From Heterohyrax brucei (Eukaryota > Chordata > Mammalia > Hyracoidea > Procaviidae), in the NCBI GenBank assembly GCA_028571685.1, contig CM053158.1:51072501-51136500 (forward strand): DNA of 64,000 nt. Direction: 5' to 3'. The position numbers were made by a program, and so were the translations under genes. The notes beneath the pieces were generated by a model that saw only the letters and a program-made list of their open reading frames with translations, was not told the origin of the DNA and did no database searches. Below are positions 10,634 to 20,340 of the stretch, piece by piece (the first letter of the stretch is position 1; each line of letters begins with the position of its first letter).

Positions 10634-11580
10634 TATCAGATTCCCAAGGCTGCTGTAACAAATGACTACAAACTTGGTGGCTTAGGAAAAGAAAACTACA
10701 CTTTGACAGTTCTGGACATTAGAAGTCTGAAATCACAGTATCAGCAGGGCCATGCTCTCTCTGAAGGCTGTAGCAGGGACTTCTGTTTCGCCTCGTGCAG
10801 CCTTCCCTCTGGTGGCTCCTAGAGCTCTTCGCCTTGAGGCAGTATGACTGTGATCTTTTTCTGTCTTCATGGCTGTCTTTGTCAGCTAGTGCTGCTGTAA
10901 CAGAAATACCACATGTGGATGACTTTAACAAAGAGAAATTTTATTCTGTCACAGTCCGGTAGGCTACTAGTTCAAATTCAGGGCATCAGCTCCAGGCGAA
11001 GGCTTGCTCTGCTGGCTCGGGAGGAAGGTCCTTGTTGCCAATCTTGCCCTGCACTGGGAGCTTCTGAGGCACAGGGGCCCCAGGTCCTTTCCAAAGGATG
11101 CCCTCTGCTTCTGGCACTGCTTCTTGGTGTTGTGAGATCCTTAAATTTGTGATTGCTTCTCTTTCCTTTATATCCCAAGAAATTGCCTCAAGGCACAACA
11201 TAATCTCACACAGTGAGTCCTTCCCCACCAACACAATTACGGGCCTCTTTCCTCATTAGCATCATAAAAGCAGCATTTACGGCATGTAGGAATGTCTTAC
11301 AACACTATGTATAATAGCCTAGTCAAACTGCTCCACTCATTTTGGGGAAGACACAAGTCAATCTATGGCAATGACATTCTTCTCCATATACTCCACTTTG
11401 TTTCCTTTTGTGAGAACAGCAGTCGTTGGATTTAGGACCTATCTAGAAATCTGAAATCAAGATGACTTCATCTCCAGATCCTTAACTCATTACATTTGCA
11501 AAAGCCTTATTTCAAACTAAAGTCACATGCTTAGGTGTCTAGTGGATGTGAATTTGGGAGGATCACTATTCAACCTACTT
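10634..11580 (-). mobile_element. MLT1-like LTR (antisense) containing a younger LTR
   Basis: The left part (10634-10873) starts AAGGCTGCTGTAACAAATGA; the right part (about 11386-11580) ends with ATTTGGGAGGATCACTATTC. Both match an older MLT1-type LTR in antisense. A second LTR of the AACAGAAATACCAC family interrupts it. Confidence 0.7.
10874..11385 (-). mobile_element. MaLR/MLT1-like LTR (antisense), nested
   Basis: Begins TGTCTTTGTCAGCTAGTGCT and contains AACAGAAATACCACATG and CAGGGCATCAGCTCCAGG, the antisense of the family seen at 6429. It ends near GACACAAGTCAATCTATGG. Inserted in the older LTR. Confidence 0.8.
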
Positions 11581-12016
11581 CATTGCAATAACAAATTTAG
11601 TCTACAAACATTTTTAGTGCAGGAGAGAGTATGTAGGTAACTTATTAAGGGGCTGGGTCCAGGAGGCCGAAAACGGAGCACTGAGAAACAGCGAGTTAAT
11701 CTGGAGCCATGCTGGAAAAAGCTGGCAGAGATGGCTGACTGGGAAGTCAGGGAAGGATGCTAAAGCCTGTTTAAGAGTGAAAAGGAATTTGAGAGGGCTG
11801 ACCCTGGGCGGGGCTCAGGGGCCCTGGACAGCATGGGAGGGGCACTGTAGTATCAGCTCTATGGCCCCCCTACACTGAGCATCCAGGCTGGGAGCCGGGA
11901 CTGCGGTGGGTGGGGCTCCCTATGGTTGCAAAGCATATAGAACAGCCATCAGATGAGGCCACTGGAAATCCTTACCACAATGCAGGCCCCTAAGAGCGGT
12001 GTTTCCCCAAATGGAA
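11581..12016. other. Unrecognised GC-richer stretch
   Basis: No exon, repeat or RNA recognised. Contains CTGACCCTGGGCGGGGCTCA but no CpG cluster that would argue for a promoter. Confidence 0.4.
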
Positions 12017-12175
12017 TCTGTTGTGGACCTTGTTAGCACAGTGGTTAAGGATTTGGCTGCTAACCAAAAGGTAGGCAGTTCCCCCTACTTTGGAAACCCT
12101 ATAGGGCAGTTCTACTCTGTCCTATGGGGTTGCTGTGAGTCACAATCAATTAGACAGCAAAGCAGTTATTTTTTT
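12017..12175 (+). mobile_element. Short AfroSINE
   Basis: GTTAGCACAGTGGTTAAGG (A box), GGTAGGCAGTTCC (damaged B box), tail AATCAATTAGACAGC and a T-rich end. Confidence 0.85.
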
Positions 12176-12267
12176 CCTTGTTTGAGATTTGTACAACCTC
12201 AGAAAAATAGGCTTTCTAAGGTAGTTAGACAGGCTGAGGAAATGCTACAAATCATATTCTTTTACAG

Positions 12268-12462
12268 GAGACACTGTGTGGTGGAGTTAACAGGCTCAGC
12301 TGCTAACAGAAAGGTTAGAGGTTCAAGTCCATCCAGAGATGCCTTGGAAGAAATACCTGGCATTCCATTTCCCCAAAATCTGACATTGAAAACCCTATGG
12401 AGCACACTTCTCTGCACACGTGGAGTCACCACAAGTCAGAATCGATTGGATGGCAACTGGTC
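12268..12462 (+). mobile_element. Type 2 AfroSINE
   Basis: GTGTGGTGGAGTTAACAGG head, GGTTAGAGGTTCAAGTCC (B box), GAAGAAATACCTGG block and GTCAGAATCGATTGGATGGC tail. Confidence 0.88.
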
Positions 12463-13339
12463 CGGTTATACCCTTTATCGTAGAATTAAAATATAGGTGA
12501 TCACATGATAAGCTCTGCAGACCAAATGTATTTTTAACTTTGTAAAACATTTAGAATCGGCTGATGGCCTTGACAATAGCAGGACTCCACCCAGATCATC
12601 TCTTTGTGTCTGCATCTGTCGCACCCCTGGTTTTATTGCACTTTGGCTTCCAACACTTCCCTCCTCACCCCAGAAGATAGCCCAGGGCCACAGGGAGAGC
12701 AGGAAATACCTTGGGTTTACTTCCCCCTGGGGCAGCCCTTGACCAATGGCCAATCAACTGTCCTGATCTGGCAACTCCGAGTTATGACTCAGACTCTGGA
12801 GCGCCCCCTGCAGGGCCAAGCTAAAGCTATCCTGGGACTTTTCCCGGTTTCCTCGCGTCCTCTGCCGGCTCACCCAATCCCTTGCTGGTGGAGCCGCCCT
12901 GGGAGCATCCCTAGAGTTAGTCTTTCCCACACTAGGTCCTTGATTGAGGATCAGCCTCTGGGAAACCTGACCCCAAACTCCCTGTTTCTCCCAGTGAGGA
13001 CTGTTCCTTCAGCAACGCCCATCAGCGTCAGCTAGATCTAGTATTCTTGGGCACACGTTTTGAAAAACTCTGCCTTGGAGAACAATCTCCAAACCGCTGA
13101 AGTCACTTTCTGTACAGGAAGAGCTCTAATTTGACGAGGGAAGAGGTCTCCTTTGGGGCCTGTCTCTCGCCCTCTTCTTTCACGCTGTGTGCTTCCATAC
13201 CCTCAAACACTCAGAGTCTTCGCAGAAATCCTCTCTCATCCCTTGTGAGCCTCCACTTCCTCCTGGCCCCCCGAATGACCAGGCTCCCCATATCAATGCC
13301 CCAGAGACCCTGGGCTTCTCTTTTGTAATGGTTATCACA
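12463..13339. other. Unrecognised GC-rich interval, possibly an old LTR
   Basis: Contains paired CCAAT-type boxes (GACCAATGGCCAATCAAC near 12740) and a 143-codon frame with no recognisable domain. Low-complexity, proline/serine-rich translations argue against a protein. It may be an old LTR or unclassified repeat. Confidence 0.35.
12798..12816 (-). promoter_or_regulatory. CTCF-like motif
   Basis: GGAGCGCCCCCTGCAGGGC resembles the reverse complement of the CTCF core (GCGCCCCCT followed by a G-rich end). A single motif match only; occupancy cannot be judged from sequence. Confidence 0.3.
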
Positions 13340-13990
13340 TTAATAATTACTCACTCAAACTGTTCTTCCCCGTATTTCTACAAGCTTCATAAAGGCAAGA
13401 ACTGGGTCTGCCTGTTTGTCTAAGAGTAAACATGTTCATTTGTGTGAAGGTCAAAGCAAGGAGATTTATTGATGGTAACAGAGTTCACGAATTGAGCAAA
13501 CACAGAGCAGAGAAGAATCTACCAAGTGCACTGAAGAATGTAGGGGGAGGGGTGCTTTAGAGCAAAGATGGGGTAAGAATCACATGGTGGTCCAATGGTC
13601 ACACAGTGGGTATATCCTCAGCAACTCTATTTTCTACTGCCTTCTTCCTGGAACATCTTGAGTAAATTCATTCTCCTACAGGCACATTCCTTACCGCCAG
13701 CCTCATTTGCTTTGGGGCAAGATGACTGACAGGAGGCCAGGGGTTTCTGGTTCCACCTAGCCAGAGGCCTAAGGCTACATGCATAGGAATGGGAAGAAGT
13801 CAAGTTCACATTCTCAGGAATACAGGAGGACTTTGTAACAAAATGTAGTTTTGATGCAGCCCTCCTGTCAGTCATTTTATTATGCCAAGTGCCTCAGTTT
13901 GAGAGATTCATTAGCACATATATTACATTCCCAGAACCTGGCACAGTGCCTCCCATATAGCAGGTGCTCAAAAGGTTTCTTTGCAATGAA
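13340..13990 (+). repeat. L2 LINE 3' end, interrupted
   Basis: The left part has AAGCTTCATAAAGGCAAGAAC and the right part (about 13895-13990) has CCTGGCACAGTGCC and AGCAGGTGCTCAAAAGG, the standard L2 3' end. A foreign block at about 13430-13890 separates them. Confidence 0.7.
13430..13890 (-). mobile_element. LTR-like insertion in L2 (antisense)
   Basis: A block of about 460 bp inside the L2, with GGAGATTTATTGATGG (antisense polyA signal) near its left edge, as in antisense LTRs. Family not recognised. Confidence 0.4.
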
Positions 13991-14058
13991 TGGAAGAGTA
14001 GAGCAGCCACAAGTCTTACCCCCAATTACCCTAACAGAAAAAGATTCTATACTTTTCA

Positions 14059-14231
14059 TAGAACCCCTGGTGGTGTTAGTGGTTAAGTCATATGGATGCT
14101 AACCAAAAGGTAGACAGTTCGAATCCACCAGGCACTTTGGAAAACTCTATGGGTCAGTTTTAGTCTGTCCTATAGGGTCACTATGAGTCAGAATCAACTT
14201 GACGACAGTGGGTTTGGTTTTCTGGGGGGGT
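14059..14231 (+). mobile_element. Short AfroSINE with target-site duplication
   Basis: Well-preserved copy: CCCCTGGTGGTGTTAGTGG, B box GTTCGAATCCACC intact, tail CAGAATCAACTTGACG then GGTTTGGTTTT. Flanks TATACTTTTCA (14048-14058) and TATACTTATCA (14232-14242) differ at one base. Confidence 0.92.
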
Positions 14232-14304
14232 TATACTTATCACAGAGCATGCTGCTGCTTTCTTGAAAACTACACCACCAGGATGACATTAGGCCCTCAT
14301 TAGG

Positions 14305-14665
14305 ATTACAGGTACCCCGCACTTTCTGAAAGCTCACTTTATGTGACTTTACTTTTATAGAAAGTCGACATTACTACCTGTTCGCTAGCCAGAAGAAATC
14401 TGAAGATGATTTTCACTTCTATGAAAAAGGATGAAATGTGGAAAAAGCATTCAACATTTGCTGTGTAGCAAGCCCTTAAAGAGGTGGTACGCCCCCAAGC
14501 AGTGACAGTGGCATTGCCAAGGTCCTCCAGAAACTACACACAGCGTCTCAGTATGAAGCTGTGATAGTTTTGAACTTTGTGAATTACACTGTCTATATAT
14601 TATTTCTATTTTATGTAGACTGTGTAGTTATTATGTCCTCCTGCTTTTATCATACATGGTCTAAC
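14305..14665. mobile_element. Possible DNA-transposon remnant
   Basis: Starts with CAGGTACCCCGCACTTTCTG, like the terminus of Tigger/mariner-related elements, and has a regular imperfect inner repetition (GAAAGCTCACTTTATGTGAC). It abuts the mariner fragment but I cannot show it is the same element. Confidence 0.4.
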
Positions 14666-14673
14666 AGTTAAGT

Positions 14674-15060
14674 TCACGAGCTCATCCTAGAAAAAGTGCT
14701 ACATACCTCATTGCTGAAATCACTGTGGTCACCTTTGAGGCACTCCCGTTGGGAAGCTGTGCACCGATGCCAGTGCCTAGTCCACCCTTCAAAGCAATTT
14801 TGGAACTCTTTTCCTGGAACGGCCATCAGAGCTGTCAGCGTATTACCCTTGATGTCCCGAATGCCATCAAAACGTCTTCTTTTCAATATTTTCGTTGTCT
14901 TCTGGTAAAGAAAAAAGTCTCTGGGGGCCAGATCAGGTGAGTGGGGTGGGTGTTCTAATACAGTTGTTTGCTGATTAAAAACTCCCTTACAGACAACTAT
15001 ACAATTAAGTTGGAGAACTTGCCACCATGCCACCAGGCACAATGGTTTCCCAACGGGGGT
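14674..15060 (-). pseudogene. Mariner-type transposase fragment (Tc1/mariner superfamily)
   Basis: The minus-strand frame of 122 codons matches the C-terminal part of a mariner DDD transposase. PHSPDLAPRDFFLY is the conserved block carrying the third catalytic Asp (the D of PRD). KRRRFDGIRDIKGN, EFQNCFEGWTRHWHRC and a KGDHSDF end follow in the right order. The upstream HDNA block holding the second Asp is not readable: stops break the frame there. So this is a dead fragment of a cut-and-paste transposase that once bound terminal repeats and moved the element. Confidence 0.85.
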
Positions 15061-15424
15061 AAAACTTCAAAAGTGACTGTAGTGATATTCTGTAACTAGG
15101 TATGCAGCAACAGAACAATTGAGTTTGTGAACTTAGTTGTCAGACCTCGTATGTTAGTGTTGTTTTAGATTTTACGTATTATTTGGTAGGTTAGTTTTCG
15201 GGATGCTCGGGAAGTTTTCTCATATGAATTAATGGTAACTCCTTCTTTACTTTATGCCATTTCAACATATAAAAAGTTTCATGAAACATGCTGCTTTTGG
15301 ATAGCAGCACAAACCTGTATTACTGCTTTCAGAGTCCTGGCCCACAAAATAGCTGGTGTCAAGCAGAGCCAGGTTTAGAGCTCTGTATGCTGAGTTTTGT
15401 AAATGGAATGCCCTAGAGATACTG
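15061..15424. other. No recognisable feature
   Basis: May include further mariner sequence on the left edge, but the frame is lost. Nothing else recognised. Confidence 0.35.
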
Positions 15425-15640
15425 GTGACAAACTATGATCCTCAGGCCAAATCCACCCCTGTCTGTTTTGTAAATAAAGTTTTATTGAAACATAGCTATG
15501 CCCACTCATTTATGTACCATCTGTGCCTGCTTCTTACTACAGCAAAGTAAAGTTGTGATGCAGACTTGCTGTCTGCAAAGCCTAGAATATTTAGTATCTG
15601 CCCCACTACAGAAAATATGTGCACCCCTCTACACTAGAAA
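15425..15640 (+). mobile_element. hAT-Charlie-type remnant
   Basis: GTAAATAAAGTTTTATTGAA preceded by CAAACTATGATCC and followed by TGCAAAGCCTAGAATATTTA: a well-known non-autonomous hAT pattern of placental genomes. Further copies at 40.36 and 49.2 kb. Confidence 0.75.
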
Positions 15641-16244
15641 TGTGCAGAGTCATCCACAGCATCCATGGCAACCATGCTGTCACAAGCTCCTCAGTGCAAA
15701 TTCTGAGAACTGTCTGCTGCTTGGGCCAGCCACTCCCCTGCAGGGCTTGTGGGTCATGCATTTTGGTAGAACCCTCCACTCTGTCACCAGTACTTCCTCT
15801 CTATTCCCACCTGGGGACAGAAGGGGACTTTGGAGGAAAGAGGGAAGTAGTAGCCTTGCAAGCTGTGGAGCAGTAGCCATTTTTTCCCTGGGCCCATCCT
15901 CCTCTCACAGCTTGGAAGCTTCTGGGGTGTGGAGAAAAGGATAGGGGGAGCTGAGACCACGACTGTTAGAAAGGGAGCAGGGGAAGCCTACAGACCCATC
16001 CTGGGGCCCAAGGAAGATACATCAGCCTCCACTGGACTATGCGGAGACCAGGTAAAGTAGCTGAGCTGCTCCCACAAGAAGGGCCACCGGTAAGGCACAG
16101 GGACCTCAGCAGCAAGAAGCTCTTGTAGCTAACCCAAAGCTGAACCTGAGATTTGGAGGAGAAACTGAGGTAGAATGAGACTGCCTGTGTTAGGGGTCTG
16201 TGTAGCATGGAGATCTCCAGTGAGCTTTCTAAAGAACCAAACCT
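15641..16244. other. No recognisable feature
   Basis: Three overlapping frames up to 148 codons exist, but the translations have no conserved domain or start context. No repeat family recognised. Confidence 0.35.
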
Positions 16245-16665
16245 CATTGCTCAGGTTATCTAATACTGTGTAACAAACCACTCTAAAACTGGTGACTTAA
16301 AAACAATAAGATTTATGTTGCTCCTGAATGGGCAATTTGGATGGTTGTCATTGAGGGCAGCTCTTCTTTGTTCTACTCCGTATCAGCTAGGGTAAGTCCA
16401 AAACCGAGGGATAGAATCATTTGAGGTTTCCTCCCTCACCAGGCTGGTGGTTGGCACTGGCTGCTGGCTGGGATTTTAGCTGTCAGTCAGGACACCTACA
16501 CGTGACCTTTGTGCACGGCTGCTTGGGCTTCCTGCCAGCATGGTGGCTGGAGTCCAAGGGCGAGTACACCGAGACATGGCCGGAAAGAGTCAGGATCACA
16601 TTTCCTAGTTGCCTCAGAAGTCACACAGGGGAACATCTGCCACAATCTATTTGTTAAAAGCAAGT
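16245..16665 (-). mobile_element. Old LTR-type repeat (antisense)
   Basis: ACTGTGTAACAAACCACTC, then GGCTGCTTGGGCTTCCTGCC and ATGGTGGCTGGAGTCCAAGG, wording I recognise from a widespread placental LTR-derived repeat. Exact family name not certain. Confidence 0.55.
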
Positions 16666-16687
16666 CCCTAAAAAGCTGAGATTCAAG

Positions 16688-17090
16688 GGGAGTTGTTGCT
16701 GCTAGCTGCCCTTGACTCAGCTCTGACTCATGGCAGCCCTGCACACAACAGAATGTAATGTCGCCAGGTCTGGCACCATCTTACTGATCACTGGTCGGCT
16801 CAAGTCCACTGTCGGAGCCACTGGTACACTGTGAATGCCTTCCAACCTGGGGAGTTCATGTCCCTGCACTATATCAGAAGATATTCTGTTGTGAGCCATC
16901 AGGTTTTCACTGGCTGATTTGCAGAATTTGATTGCTAGTTCTTTCTTCCAGTTGGTCTTAGTCTGCAGTCTCTGCTGAAACCTTTCTACCACAGATGACC
17001 CTGCTGGCATTTGAAATACCACTGGCATAGTATTCAGCACCACAGCAATATGCAAGCCATCCCACTACAACAAATGGACAGACGGGTGGT
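16688..17090 (-). mobile_element. Long AfroSINE-type repeat (antisense)
   Basis: Starts with the RTE-like tail in antisense (GTTGTTGCTGCTAGCTGCCC then GACTCATGGCAGCCC) and includes GTCTTAGTCTGCAGTCTCTG. About 400 bp, longer than the short forms. Confidence 0.7.
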
Positions 17091-17937
17091 GGCAAGGGGA
17101 ATTAGGTTCTTTCTTTTGATGGGTAGAGTGCCATAAAGATTGTGGGCATGTTTGAAACTCTCGGCAAGTATGCTACGCCAAGGATGGCCTTTTGGAAATT
17201 GCCACACACAGGGCCCATCAGGGTGAGGCAGAAATGATCCAAGAAAGCAGACGCAAACAGCAACCTCACCCCAGCAGCTGTAGGAGAGAAAAGGAAGCAT
17301 GTTCCTTCTCACTCTTCACCAGACAGGAAAGAACAACCTCGTGACCACTCCCACAGTTGGGTTTAGCCCACCCTGAGAAAGAGCAGGCAGGTCTTTAAAT
17401 CAAATGGGGGAGTCAAGTTTTTAAATGAACAGTACTTGCACCATAAAATCTCGTGTGAAACTGTTTTAATGATCAGAAGTGAGGGGAAAGTTCTAGAGGG
17501 AGGTTCAAAGTCAGTTAAGGAATCTTTTGTCACTTGGAGAAGCCAGGCAGATAGGGATGCATTACAAAAATGGTTCCTATTTTTACCCCAGTACAGATGG
17601 GTTGAAATACCTCACCAAAATGGTTTCATCTGAAAACCCTTCCTCAGTAGTCTGATGGCCCTGAAGTTTGCTTTTCTGGCCATATATTTGGGGAAAATAG
17701 GACAAATTGGACAGACTGATCTTGGGAGCTTTCTGGGATGAATCCTTCTGGATTTCGCTTTCTGAGGGCAGCTAGGTGCTGACAGTTAATTTAGAAAATG
17801 ACTTCTAGGCATATGCTTATTTTACCACAGCATTCCTCGGGACACAAGTTATGACAGAAGCTGGAGAAGCACCTCTGCTCTCTGACTTCACTCAAGTAAG
17901 TGTAGTCATGGATGGCGTTTCTCTGTCTTTTTCTTCT
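17091..17937. other. No recognisable feature
   Basis: No gene or repeat family could be supported. Repeated CAAAATGGTTTC/AAAATGGTTCC wording near 17565-17630 may be the edge of an old LTR. Confidence 0.35.
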
Positions 17938-18247
17938 AGATTGTTTTGGTCACCTGGTACTGCTCTAACAGAAATACCTCAAGTGGATGGCTTTAGCAAA
18001 GAAAAGTCTGTTTTTAGGCAGTCCAGCAGGCTACAAGCCTGAATTCATGGTGTCTGCTCCAGGGGAAAGCTTTCCCTCTTCGTTGACTCTAAAGTCCTTG
18101 TGTTGCATCAATCTTTTGGTCAGGGAGCATTTTGACAGAGGAACCTCGGATCTGAAGGATGCACTCTACTCCCAGAGCTGCTTTCTTGCTGGTGTGAAGT
18201 TCCCAACTCTCTGCTTGCTTCTTTCCTTTTTATCTCTTGCAGGATAA

Positions 18248-18725
18248 AAGAGCAAAAGGAAGCGCATAACGTGTTGGGCTGAAACTCAAGCACCTTTCCC
18301 CAAGTCATTCCTGGAATGGCCCGAGGCAAAATGTCTCATCCTCCAGCTATTCTGGAAATTCCATTCAAATGAAGACTAGCTACCACTTCTTCCCCATAGG
18401 CTCAACTAGACCTCTTCTCACCTCACTCCACTGAAACAATACCCCCTTATGTTAACTAGGTGACTCTAATTGTCCACAATCCCATTGGCTACTTGCCACT
18501 GGCACTGTCCTCAACAAGGTCTGCTGCCACCCTTTTATAACCTCCCAAACCCCGGGTCAGCACAGTTTTGCAAAATCCCTTCTTAGAACTCTGTAAAGCC
18601 ACCCAGGAGCACACCAATCAATTCCGTCCTACTGCTGACTATCACTCTCTTTCTCTCTAACCCCACTGATACATTTAGCCTACCTCGCCTTACAGGCCAC
18701 ATTCCAGGAATACTACCGTTACTGT
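18248..18725. other. Unidentified ~480-bp insertion in the LTR
   Basis: Replaces about 65 bp present in the homologous LTR at 52.5 kb. Holds a TATA-like CCCTTTTATAACC and pyrimidine-rich wording. No coding domain. May be another LTR or displaced unique DNA. Confidence 0.5.
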
Positions 18726-18785
18726 GGAGCAGTAAGGTGACATTAGGAAGGCATTTATAGTCCCATCCTAATCCTCTTTGACTTA

Positions 18786-18928
18786 CCCACCCAGTGCCGT
18801 CGAGTTGATTCTGACTCACAGCGACCCTATAGGACAGAGTAGAACTACCCCACAGAGTTTCCAAAGAGCACCTGGTGGATTTGACCTGTCAACCAGGAAA
18901 CCACTGGGGTTCCCTTTAACCTATAGTA
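18786..18928 (-). mobile_element. Short AfroSINE (antisense)
   Basis: CAGTGCCGTCGAGTTGATTC tail end first, then GACCCTATAGGACAGAGTAG, ending CTGGGGTTCCC. Sits in the LTR, so younger than it. Confidence 0.88.
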
Positions 18929-19164
18929 AAGGAAAATCACAAAATGGAAGACAATCATAAAATATTGGGGATCATGGCCTACCCAAACAGCTACACTCAT
19001 TTTTGGTGTGACACAGTTCAGTCCAGGACACCTGCTTTCTCAACCTCTCTTTCTGTCTGTCTTGATCTCACATGCATCTGCAGCAACGCCGTAGAAGCAA
19101 ACTTCAGCCCCAGGCCCCTTCACTGCTCCAGGTCAGTTGTGTGGCCTCTTGGTAGACTCTGAAG

Positions 19165-19322
19165 CTTCGCTACTCAAAGCTGATCAAGAACCCTCCTAAA
19201 CCCTTAGAAGCTGATTAGAAATGATGGCTATCAGGCCCCACTCCAGACTTCCTGGTTCATAATCTGCATTTGAACAGTATCTCCAAGTGATTTCGCCCTG
19301 GTTAAAGTTTGAGAAGTACAAT
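19165..19322. mobile_element. MER5-like hAT remnant
   Basis: CTACTCAAAGCTGATC, CAGGCCCCACTCCAG, then AAAGTTTGAGAAGTAC, matching the order of a MER5-type element. Confidence 0.65.
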
Positions 19323-19422
19323 TTATCAGGATTCTAGTTCTCTGGTTCTCTGTTATTCTTTTATCTCTTTCAAGATATCTTAAAGTAGATGTCTATCTTT
19401 ATGAATTCTTAGTCTCTGGATT

Positions 19423-19588
19423 GGAAACCTTGGTGGCATGGTGATTAAGTACTATGGCTGCTAAGCAGAAAACTGGCAGTTCAAACCTACCAGGCATTCC
19501 TGAGAAAGTCTATGGGGAAGTTCTACTCTGTCTGTAGGGTCGCTATGAGTCAGAATTTACTTGACAGAAGTGATTTTTTGTTTTGGGT
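19423..19588 (+). mobile_element. Short AfroSINE
   Basis: GGAAACCTTGGTGGCATGG head, GGCAGTTCAAACCTACC B box, GGGTCGCTATGAGTCAGAAT tail. Confidence 0.88.
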
Positions 19589-19609
19589 TTAGAACCTCTG
19601 GAAACCTGG

Positions 19610-19657
19610 TGGTGTAGTGGTGTAGTAGTGTAGTGGTGTAGTGGTGTAGTGGTGTAG
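19610..19657. repeat. 8-bp minisatellite inside a SINE A-box region
   Basis: Six tandem units of TGGTGTAG, one with a single change (TAGTGTAG). It grows out of the GGTGGTGTAGTGG of the SINE head. Confidence 0.95.
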
Positions 19658-19680
19658 CTACGGCTGCTAACCAAGAGGTT

Positions 19681-20054
19681 TGTTAGTGCATAAAGGTCAC
19701 CTAGATTGCTGAACTGGATGAGCAGGCTTGCGTTCCTTTCCCTGTCTCCAGGGTAGTGAATTATTTATTTCAAAAACCTGAGGGACGTAATGGTTTGGGG
19801 TAAGCTGCACTCTTTATGAAATGCAGTGGAATCTTGTGATTCTGTGTTCTTTCTCATTGAAACCGCTTTTGTAACTGGGCTATAAAAGCAGCTGGAATCA
19901 CAACCCAAGGGGGCTGGTCTCAGAGAAGCCATTCTCACTGTTCCCTAGACTTGCCTGCTTGTCTATCGATAAAGCATATTTTGAATCATTTTTTCCGTCT
20001 CTGAGACTGGCTATGGTAATGGGTGGAGTGAACTCGCTTTTGGGTTTGGCAACA
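19681..20054 (+). mobile_element. Solo LTR of an endogenous retrovirus, 4-bp target duplication
   Basis: Begins TGTTAGTGCATAAAGG and ends GGGTTTGGCAACA, so TGTT...AACA ends. Internal GGGCTATAAAAGCAGC is a good TATA box (19881); CGATAAAGC (19967-19975) is a variant polyA signal about 90 bp downstream. Flanked by GGTT at 19677-19680 and 20055-20058. A 4-bp duplication fits gammaretrovirus-like (ERV1) integration. No internal genes: left by LTR-LTR recombination. Confidence 0.9.
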
Positions 20055-20185
20055 GGTTGGCAGTTCAAATTCACCAGATGCTCCTAGGAAACCCTATGGG
20101 GCAGCTCTGCTCTGTCCTATGGGATCACTGTAAGTCAGACTGGACTCGACAGAAGTGGGTTTGGTTTTTCAGAGCCTCTGGAAGG

Positions 20186-20340
20186 AGCCCTCTTGGAGCA
20201 GTGGTTCAACTCTTGGCTGCTAATGGAAAAGTTAATGGTTGAGATCCTAAGTACTGCGGGATAAAGACAAGACAGTCTGCTCCTGCGGTCTTGTAAGTTA
20301 GAACCAACTCAGCATTGGTGGGTAATTTTTGATTTTTAGA
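20186..20340 (+). mobile_element. AfroSINE, long-middle variant, degraded
   Basis: GGAGCCCTCTTGGAGCAGTGG head and a CAGTCTGCTCCTGCGGTC middle. The tail is degraded (GTTAGAACCAACTCAGCATT). Confidence 0.75.

Larger units (their letters stand above)
17938..19035 (-). mobile_element. MaLR/MLT1-like LTR (antisense) with two insertions
   Basis: The left part has CTGCTCTAACAGAAATACC and TTTTTATCTCTTGCAGGATA; the right part has CATCCTAATCCTCTTTGAC and ATCACAAAATGGAAGACAAT. Compared with the uninterrupted copy at 52213-52762, a foreign block (18248-18725) and a SINE (18786-18928) are added. Confidence 0.8.
19601..20178 (+). mobile_element. Short AfroSINE split by a solo LTR
   Basis: The left half (19601-19680) holds the head with an internal 8-bp minisatellite and ends CCAAGAGGTT; the right half (20055-20178) resumes GGTTGGCAGTTCAAATTC (B box) and ends in the RTE-like tail. 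The 374-bp LTR between them is flanked by GGTT on both sides. Confidence 0.9.

Noticed and set aside
11999-12496. 165-codon open frame, the longest in the window
   Set aside because: Runs through two SINE copies; the translation is SINE sequence.
12604-13035. 143-codon open frame
   Set aside because: Proline/serine-rich translation without domain, splice context or homology I recognise; GC-rich noncoding DNA gives such frames by chance.
15498-15944. 148-codon open frame
   Set aside because: Overlaps a hAT remnant at its start and then competing frames; no domain.
19600-19680. CRISPR-like or short regularly spaced repeat array
   Set aside because: Contiguous 8-bp tandem units without spacers, in a mammalian genome.
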